From: Monoplex corrugatus
Lineage: Eukaryota > Mollusca > Gastropoda > Littorinimorpha > Ranellidae
Reading direction: 5' to 3'
NCBI GenBank assembly: GCA_030674185.1
Contig: CM060312.1
Location: 59,591,078-59,655,077 of the forward strand
Length of the DNA: 64,000 bases
A model generated the notes under the pieces. It worked only from the letters and a program-made list of their open reading frames with translations. It was not told the origin of the DNA and made no database searches. The position numbers were made by a program, and so were the translations under genes. Positions 57,095 through 64,000 of this stretch are shown here, one piece after another. Numbering within the stretch: position 1 is the stretch's first letter; each line of letters opens with the position of its first letter.

Positions 57095-57310
57095 CTAAAT
57101 ATTTACCCCTGGCGCAGACCACTCCGTCTAATTTATCGCACAGGGGTTTTCAAAAAACATCTGAACAAAAATTAAGCATAATTAAGGACACCAAAACATA
57201 CGCCAACCACCAATCCCAAGAAAAAGCACGCAAGACTCCACCGAACACCCAAGTGAATGGACCAGCTAGCCAGAAAACAAGAAATAGAAGCAAAGGAACA
57301 AGGCAGAAAC
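57095..57310. repeat. Dispersed repeat family G, internal part
   Basis: Contains TTATCGCACAGGGG, AAGGACACCAAAACATA, AATCCCAAGAAAAAGCACG and GTGAATGGACC in family order; both ends are missing. Confidence 0.75.
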
Positions 57311-58080
57311 GGACCAAAAAAAAAAATGTAGAACTGAACTTCCAGAAGAATCTTAGCCAAAATGTCCAAGTACTCTGAACTAAAATGTAGATATTTTTTA
57401 TGGAATGGCATGATAACCACAATATCAGTTGGGTTCCATGTTATTGTTTCTATATAAAACTGTCGTTTAATTTTATCTATTTAAAAATATTACGTAAGCG
57501 GTAAGGCATACAGGTTTACGTTGTGTTCCGTTTTTTCTTTTTTCTTATTTCTATTTATTTACGTTATGTTTTGAATTATTTTGTTTGAGGCTTTTTCTTT
57601 CATTATTTTTTGAGTTACTTTTTTGTTTCGTTTTCATTTACTTTCAGTTAGAGTTTGGATTTGGATTTCAATTTGATGTTTCTTCCAACGCGTGATTTCT
57701 ACACCAGGCATTTTTTTAAAGTGTGGTTCAGTTTTACTTTTCAATTGGTTTGGGTATTTGTTTTAAGGCATTTGTTGAATGTTCGCATTAGTTTAAGTTT
57801 GGTTTTTTATGTTTTCAGATTACGTTTGGTTTATTGATTACAGGTTTTATTGTTGCTTCAGTTTTGTGTAGTTTTAAAATTTCGCTTCCATGTTTTCTTA
57901 TTGTTTAAAATCTTTAGATTTCGTTTTATGTTTATAATGTGCAGATTTCGTTCTATTGTTAAGAATCCTTAGACCGTTTTTTGTTAATGTTTAGATTCGG
58001 TTTTAATGTTTAGCTCAGTTTAAGGATAGTTTATACTGGAGTTTAGTTTCAGTTTGGGTTAAGTTCGGCTTAAGTTTTGT
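57311..58080. other. T-rich unassigned sequence
   Basis: Plus strand is strongly T-rich with recurring GTTTAGATT, TTCGTTTT and TTTAGTTT words. It grades into the minisatellite at 58080. No gene. Confidence 0.55.
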
Positions 58081-58650
58081 TTCGGTTTAAGTTTAGCTTT
58101 TGAGTTTTGAGTTTAGCTTTGAGTTTCAAGTTTAGCTTTGAGTTTCAAGCTTAGGTTCGAGTTTCAAGCTTAGGTTCGAGTTTCAAGTTCAGGTTCGAGT
58201 TTCAAGTTTAGGTTCGAGTTTCAAGTTTAGGTTCGAGTTTTTAAGTTTAGGTTGAGTTTTCAAGTTTAGGTTCGAGTTTTCAAGTTCAGGTTCGAGTTTT
58301 CAAGTTCAGGTTTGAGTTTCAAGTTTAGGTTCGAGTTTCAAGTTCAGGTTTGAGTTTAGAGTTCAGTTTGAGTTTCAAATTCAGTTTGAGTTTCAAGTTC
58401 AGTTTGAGTTGTGTTCAAGATTACAAGTTTAGGTTTGGCTTTTAATTCATACCTTTAAGTTCATTTTTAGCTTCAATTTCATCTGTTTTGATTTTAGTTC
58501 TGGTTAAATTTTAGTCTTAGTTTAAGTTTACCTCTGGTTTACGTTTGACTCATAGTTTAAGTTTAATTCTGGCTTAAGTTCAGATTAGTTCTGGCTTAAG
58601 TTCAGTTTAGTTCTGGCTTAAATTCAGTTTAGTTCTGGCTTAAGCTCAGT
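58080..58650. repeat. T/G-rich minisatellites (about 19-21 bp units)
   Basis: Units GAGTTTCAAGTTTAGGTTC fill 58100-58440 (about 16 copies with FTT/FTA-type variants), then units TTAGTTCTGGCTTAAGTTCA start at about 58560. The second array continues after the LINE fragment at 58915-59015. Confidence 0.9.
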
Positions 58651-58654
58651 GTCT

Positions 58655-58914
58655 CATCATCATGTCGAGCTTGCTCGGCTATCCATGACAGTTTCTTCCA
58701 TCCTTCTGTCCTGTCAGACATTGCAGTAGATAGTTCAAACTGACAGCCCGTATCATCCATCAGTTGGTCGATGGAGGTCTTTGGACGTCCTCGTCTTTCT
58801 TTGCCATGGCTGGGTCTCCATATAGGAACACCGCCCCACCAGTTCTTTGCTCCGCCAGCAATGTCCCGCGAAGCGCAGTCTTTGTTGACGTATTGATTTA
58901 CTGATTGGCTTATC
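58655..58914 (-). pseudogene. RTE-like LINE 3' end (family E)
   Basis: Minus strand encodes DKPISKSIRQQRLRFAGHCW, RSKELVG, then after one frameshift VPIWRPSHGKERRGRPKTSI, DQLMDDTGCQFELSTAMSDR and TEGWKKLSWIAEQAR. RLRFAGHC and RGRP are typical of RTE-like LINE C-termini. It ends in CATCATCAT on the plus strand, a (GAT)n-type tail. It is inserted in the 20-bp minisatellite, whose units resume at 58915. This family is distinct from A, B and C. Confidence 0.85.
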
Positions 58915-59015
58915 GTTCAGTTCTGGCTTAAGTTCAGTTTAGTTCTGGCTTAAGTTTCAGTTCTGGCTTAAGTTTCAGTTCTGTAAGTTTCAGTTCTGGC
59001 TTAAGTTTTAGTTCT
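58915..59015. repeat. Continuation of the 20-bp minisatellite
   Basis: TTCTGGCTTAAGTTCAGTTT units, split from 58560-58650 by the LINE fragment. Confidence 0.85.
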
Positions 59016-59650
59016 AGTGTAGGACTGTTGATTTATCGATTAGTTTAATGTTTTATAACAGTACAGTTACACAAATACATGTGCCATCAGTACTAAGTTT
59101 ATTCATGGAACCCAACTGATCCTGTTGTTGTCAGTCTTGACATGAATTTACTGAAATTGAGTTCGTGACGAAGGCTGGTCAGAATCCGAGACCGATTTTT
59201 TCTACTCTCGACAGGTAATTTGGCCAAAAACTGGGCACGTCTTGTTTCGTTTACGCGCCTATATCATTTCTAACGGCCATTTCACCGTTGGCAGTCGGAT
59301 AAACAACTAGTACTGGACATTACACGACTCGAGACAGTCAGGCCACCTGACCTGGATGTCTGACAACCAGCAAGCCCTTCGAACTTGCACTAGATCCTCC
59401 AGAGCCATGTGAAAGACCACAGCAGTGCCAGATGGAGTAGCAGAACACTACATCCACACTAAGACTACGCTACTTTTTCCTCTAGCTGCAGAACGCCAGT
59501 TTAATTTCCCCATGCCACAGTTACCGGTACAGGTGTAGGTAAAAAGTAGACCAAGCAACTACAGAAAATACATCTGGCTCAAGAAGCTTATCGACCCTCC
59601 TTTGGCCTGGACAACGGCAGATAACCACTGAAGACACTGTAGAATTCCCG
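59016..59650. other. Unassigned sequence
   Basis: No gene, RNA or repeat recognised. Confidence 0.5.
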
Positions 59651-59654
59651 CTCA

Positions 59655-59970
59655 AAAAAAGGGGAAATTTCTAGCACAGAATTTCCAGAAGTGGGGATAC
59701 TATTTATACTGAAAGAGGCCCTGGCAACCCAACAGGGGAAAAATGCACGTAGTACATGAACCCAATTATCAATCCTAAGAAAAAGTACCCAAGATTTTAT
59801 CAAATACGCACAGGTGAATGGACCATGAAGGCAAAAAATGATGGGTAGAAATGACAAAGAAATGAAACAAGGCAGAAAAAAGTGACAGAAAAGGACGTTT
59901 CTAGCACAGAATTTCCAGAAGGTGGGGATACTTTATATACTGATAGAGCCCCCGGCATCCCTACAGGGGT
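59655..59970. repeat. Dispersed repeat family G, two partial copies
   Basis: The first (59660-59742) has only the right end (AATTTCTAGCACAGAATTTCC ... CCTGGCAACCCAACAGGGG). The second (59743-59970) starts at ATGCACGTAGTACATG and also reaches the hairpin end. Both lack the GCCCAGCC start. Confidence 0.85.
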
Positions 59971-61110
59971 GGGGGGCGACCTCAGACGAGGTAACACCAA
60001 ATGGAAAAAATAATGCCCACAACGACGTAAGCTGGTGACCGTGCACGTAGAGAACACATTTCAACATACAACAGCTGCTATCCAACAGAAGCAAGATCAA
60101 AAGAAGCAAAACCAAAGCATCGTTTGTAACCACAGATGGTAGAGGGCGCCAGCAGGCCAGGTTCCTCAGACGCCATCCTTCGTTTTGAACTTAGGACAGT
60201 GATCTGATGAGTAACATAGTAAAATAGCGACTGGCAGGACTGAGAATAATGGGAGATGCAAGGAGAGGGAGGGGTAAAGGGAGGGGAGGGAAGAGAGAAA
60301 AGGAGGGATATAGAAGTGCGACGTCGGGGAAGGAGTGAGACGGAGGGAAAAAGAAAAGGGAGGTAAGTTTAAAATACCGGGCTACTGGCGATTTCACCTG
60401 CAAAAATAAAGTCAATTTAACAAAACCACACTGCAGGCACGCACACGCATGCATACAGACATGCATATACACCACACATGGATTCCATTATGAACACACA
60501 CATTTCTAGGAATTAATGGACAAGTGTACAAATCGGTCAACATGTAAGAATCACATTGCAATGATAATGATTAAATTTAATCTTTTTACTGGAATGCTTT
60601 GTGATTCTGTACAAAAGGTCATTTTAAATATCTTTTGCAACTATTAGTCCTGAAAACCAAAATTTGTTTAAAATTCAAATGTTGGAGAGGAAACAGCATA
60701 GTGACAGTGGTATCAATCTCTCAGCGTTACCTTCCCTGACCCCAGAGGGAACGATTTCCCATTTACAGCTGGGTGGTTCTAAAGTAGCCTAATTAAACAT
60801 GACTTTTCAACGCGGTGTTAATATTTGAGGTGTGTGTATACTGATCTCTGTACTGGACCGATATGGTTCTTGTGATCGGCCGAACTACATGCAATATGAA
60901 CTTAACTGAATTCCGGCGACGTCCAAAGTTCCCCTCGCCCATTTCCATTTCAAACCCTGCCAACGCATAAACTTTTACACAAGATTAATACGTCTGCCGG
61001 ATATTTATCTGGCCGATATGGGTAGATTAGCTATGGAATTGTCCGAGTGCGATTAAGAGAAAGAAAAGTCGAAAAGACCATGATAGACATAGCAGTAATA
61101 CAAAACTTAC
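59971..61110. other. Unassigned sequence
   Basis: A purine-rich patch (60245-60365, GGGAGGGG words) and a short CA-like patch (60430-60480) are present. No gene recognised, but it would be intron or downstream sequence if the exon at 61111-61189 is real. Confidence 0.45.
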
Positions 61111-61189
61111 CTCCATTGAATGTGACCACAGCTCTGGTTGTGCCCGTCTGTAGAAGCAGGACTGGTACTTGATGCCAGCAGACATCCTC
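61111..61189 (-). other. Possible internal exon of a host gene
   Basis: On the minus strand a pyrimidine-rich stretch ending GAATTCGCTGTTTCCAG precedes 61189, and AATGGAG|GTAAGTTTTG follows 61111, a consensus 5' splice site. The 79-bp interval is open in all three frames; one reads EDVCWHQVPVLLLQTGTTRA then VVTFNG. It lies outside recognised repeats. I do not recognise the protein, and a chance match to splice consensus is possible. Confidence 0.35.
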
Positions 61190-61354
61190 CTGGAAACAGC
61201 GAATTCAGAAAATAGGACCTGAACCCGACTTTGTAATCTCCATTGTCTTCGTGCTGCTTTCATTTCTTTGAGTGGTGATCGTCACGTTTTATTTCTTGGC
61301 TGGAAAAAGAATTTGGATTTTTAACCTGCTCTGGACAATACATATTTCATGAAA

Positions 61355-61838
61355 ATTATTATTGTTCAAAAGCTCAGCCGACTGCGAAGAGCCATATCAG
61401 GCGTATAACCGCTTCAAAACATACAAAACAGCGACGGGAAAAACGAAAAGTACACACATCAATGCATTCGCGCACATAATCCAAGGACATGCCCGGCCCC
61501 GGCGTTTAACACTCCGCCCAATTTATCGCACAGGGAAGATTTAAAAAATACACCTGAATACAAATTGAAATATAAGCATACATCACTACATGACCTTATA
61601 AAAACAGGCATAAATTACCTAAAATTACTTTCGCATATCACCTCCCTAGAGCCAAAAATGCACTTAATACATGTATCCAATAATCAATTCTAAGAAAAAG
61701 TATGCTAGACTTACAGGTGAATGGACCATTAAGGCATAAAAATGATAGGTAGAAATGACAAAAGCAAAGAGGAATTTTCTAGCACAGAAGGTGGGGATAC
61801 TATACTGAAAGAGCCCCTGGCATCCCCACGGCAGGAAG
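61355..61838. repeat. Dispersed repeat family G, full-length copy
   Basis: Starts TTATTGTTCAAAAGCTCAGC and ends AAAGAGCCCCTGGCATCCCC. All internal landmarks are present. About 480 bp. Confidence 0.88.
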
Positions 61839-61844
61839 AAAATA

Positions 61845-61985
61845 ATTCGCTTCTCAAGATGGCGTCTAAGCGCTTAAAATTCCATTTACGCTGACACTGC
61901 AGATGTCACGTAACTGGTGAAATCCAGAATGACATAAGCCGTATATCTGCACACAAGCCCTGGAGAGGTCTTGGCGCTCTATCTT
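61845..61985 (+). repeat. Dispersed repeat (family D), weak copy
   Basis: TTCTCAAGATGGCGTCTAAG, GATGTCACGTAACTGG and GCACACAAGCCCTGGAG correspond loosely to 11130-11290. Confidence 0.4.
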
Positions 61986-63284
61986 GTTTTCTTTATATCA
62001 GTCACTGAAACAATTTGCATTGTTGTGAAATGCATTTCTTCATCTGCCATGTCATTAAAATAAAGTACTTCTGCATTGCACTATCACCCTGTACGTCATA
62101 GACCCATGTTGGCATGTATGGGTGACCCAAACATGGCATTGCTCGGTTTCTATTAATCTCCACCTTAATTTTCTTAAGACTACTACCCTTTCCACACCAC
62201 AGAGGGGAGAGAGATTTGAATAATTACATTTTAAAAGGGCATGACTCGAAATGGTAACAGAATACTGATCGATTTGATTCCGTTTACGTCAGCACCCATA
62301 CCGGGTGATATGTTCGACAGGAATAACCATTCCAGGGAAGTGGGGGAATGAGGATATCTTAAACTGACATCAGCACATTATCATGGTTATGTTAAAATGG
62401 GCAGTAAGGCCAGTCTTCACGTAGCGCACCTCATGGTTCGTATCCGCAACCGTTTGGGTTGTTATTCCACACACGAAATGAAAAGAATTTTAAAAAGCGA
62501 AATACAAGTGCTTTGAAAGAGGAACTGTCTATAGACACCAAATTAGCGTGTTAGTTTTTATTTAAAACATGGCACCAGAACAACCAAAGCAAGCACCGTG
62601 TCTACGGAATTCTGAACGCAGTCTTTGTATGAAAAAGAAATATAGGCCTACAGCAGAGAGGAAGCATGGATTTTAGGTGAACATTCTTTTGAAACTAAGC
62701 CACAGTGTTACGAGTTAAGGTGCTTGGTCTTTTTATGGAAATCTCTTCAATAAATAGGCCTACATCCTTATGTTCAGACAAATTTTGATCATAAATTTGT
62801 TGGATTTTGAACCACGTCCGGTTTTTCTCCTTTTCCGCGGTATTTTTCTCCCCCTCCCTCTTTAACCATTGTCAAGCCGCTTTTTCAGCATTTCCACAGA
62901 GGAACGGTTTGGCGCACAATAAGCCCCGCCCAATTGTTGGAAAAGTTCTCATGCGAAAGTCAAGTTTCGATACCTCGTGCGGGGGGAAAAGCAAAATGTT
63001 TAGTAGCAAATACCTTTCTAAATTCAATTCTCATCCAACTGAGATATCAAAGGCCGTTTCTGAAAACGTACTCAGTACTGAGAGATTATTCGAAGTGTAA
63101 TCATGCTCGACAAGAAAAAATGAAATAATCGAAAAGACACTGTCACGCATTTCAACGAACACAATATAAAAAATCATAAATGGCTTTATCAGCGTGTCAT
63201 CACTTAAACCGTGCACTCTTAAATCCTGCGATTCTGTTGCTCACCCGTTATTACAGCTTAAACCACCAGTCTAACCAGTTATAA
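61986..63284. other. Unassigned sequence
   Basis: No gene recognised. The 97-codon plus frame at 62807-63100 has no start context or family signature that I can support. CCCCGCCC at 62923-62930 is a single GC-box-like word. Confidence 0.4.
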
Positions 63285-63785
63285 ACGGGTACCTACCGAT
63301 GTGGGGATGCCGGCGGAGCTTTCAGTATGAGTATATATAGTATCCCAACATTCTGTGCTAGCTACACATTTCCTCTTTAATGTCGTTTCTCCTTTGCTTT
63401 GTCTTATTTTCTGCCTTGTTGGTCCATTCACTTGTGTTATGTTCGATAAAGACATGTACTTTTAAGATTGATAATTGGGTACACGTATCAAGTATGCATT
63501 TTGGGCTTTAGGAAAAGGATATGCGGAAGCAATTTTAGGTAATTAAGGCCCATTCTTATATACGTTTTAGTGTCCTTAGTTATCTTTATTCAAGTATGTT
63601 TTTTTTAAATCCCCTGTGCGATAGATTGGACAGACTGGACAACCTCAGGGGCATCTTAGATTATGTGCGCGAATGCATTAATACGTGTTAAATTCTTTTT
63701 CCTGTTGAATATCATGCGTTGTTTTGCAAAAGTGATAGCCCTGATATGACTACGCAGTCGGCTGGCCTTTAAACAAAAATAACGG
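63285..63785 (-). repeat. Dispersed repeat family G, inverted copy
   Basis: The reverse complement of the other copies: GGGGATGCCGGCGGAGCTTT at the left is the hairpin end, and GACTACGCAGTCGGCTGGCC then TTTAAACAAAAATAAC at the right is the start. It is the only clear full copy in this orientation, which shows that the family is dispersed by movement and not only by local duplication. Confidence 0.88.
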
Positions 63786-64000
63786 GTGCCTGATCGCCAG
63801 GGTGATAGTTACGATCCGTCTGAAAAAAAATGACCTGATAATAGCAAGGTCTCTACTAGACTACTATCTACTCCAACGACCTCGAAAAGTGGGACAAATT
63901 GAGCAGTTTTACTTAAAGATTAGTATTTTCGGCAAAGGTACAGTTCAGTTATCTGGAATTTTGCGGATATACATGACCTAATTGCTTCCAGTCTTAATCC

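Noticed and set aside
62807..63100. 97-codon plus frame in unassigned DNA
   Set aside because: No family signature, no splice or promoter context; length is within chance expectation.

Overview
The window is non-coding, repeat-packed DNA from an animal nuclear genome. Evidence for this is the many decayed APE-type LINE fragments with (GAT)n tails, pogo-, piggyBac- and Mutator-like non-autonomous DNA transposons, long CA/GT, GA and trinucleotide microsatellites, several minisatellites, and the absence of any bacterial-style gene layout. A lophotrochozoan, most likely a gastropod mollusc, is my inference from the general look of the repeats; it is not proven by anything here. I recognise no complete host gene. 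The best host-gene hint is one possible 79-bp internal exon on the minus strand at 61111-61189. The only long uninterrupted reading frame with recognisable domains belongs to a retrotransposon (43164-44690, minus).

The dominant structural fact is a run of exactly 100 N (31401-31500) that separates two nearly identical blocks in direct order. Copy 1 is about 8215-31400 and copy 2 is 31501 to about 51362. They share even the frameshifts inside their LINE. They differ by scattered single-base changes, three deletions crowded together in copy 2 (around 32.74, 33.08 and 33.27 kb), two insertions found only in copy 2 (36018-36551 and 42885-44690), and minisatellite copy number (about 5 against 15 units near 30.0 and 49.5-50.3 kb). 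This is what two overlapping haplotype contigs joined end to end would look like. A real tandem duplication is the alternative.

Layout. 1-3 kb: microsatellites, a G/T-rich array and unassigned sequence. 3.2-7.05 kb: an old duplication of a minus-strand LINE 3' fragment plus purine-rich flank, ending in about 590 bp of nearly pure A/G. 7295-7994: a 700-bp pogo/Tigger-type element with a 44-codon CENP-B-like helix-turn-helix remnant. 8.0-10.6 kb: CA, AAT and GT repeats. 10.6-13.3 kb: palindromic TTAA-flanked MITEs and a convergent pair of LINE ends. 13.3-14.4 kb: a dispersed repeat recognised by GCCCAGCCGACTGCG at one end and a GC hairpin at the other. 14.4-24.6 kb: a tandem array of units of about 1 kb, most carrying one palindromic MITE, interrupted by a TTAA element (18752-19484) and by a degenerate LINE with endonuclease and reverse transcriptase (19600-23040). 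24.9-31.4 kb: more dispersed repeats, three minisatellites and a second convergent LINE pair. 31.5-51.4 kb repeats this order. 51.7-52.8 kb: a large minisatellite. 53.2-64 kb: dispersed repeats, a fairly long LINE fragment (55915-57090), a T-rich zone with 20-bp repeats, and otherwise unassigned sequence that includes the possible exon.

No set of genes here works together as a pathway. What can be read is a history of nested mobile elements. Comparing copy 1 with copy 2 supplies natural empty sites, so target-site duplications of 35 bp (RLE-type LINE), 9 bp (Mutator-like MITE) and TTAA (piggyBac/Kolobok-like) can be read directly.
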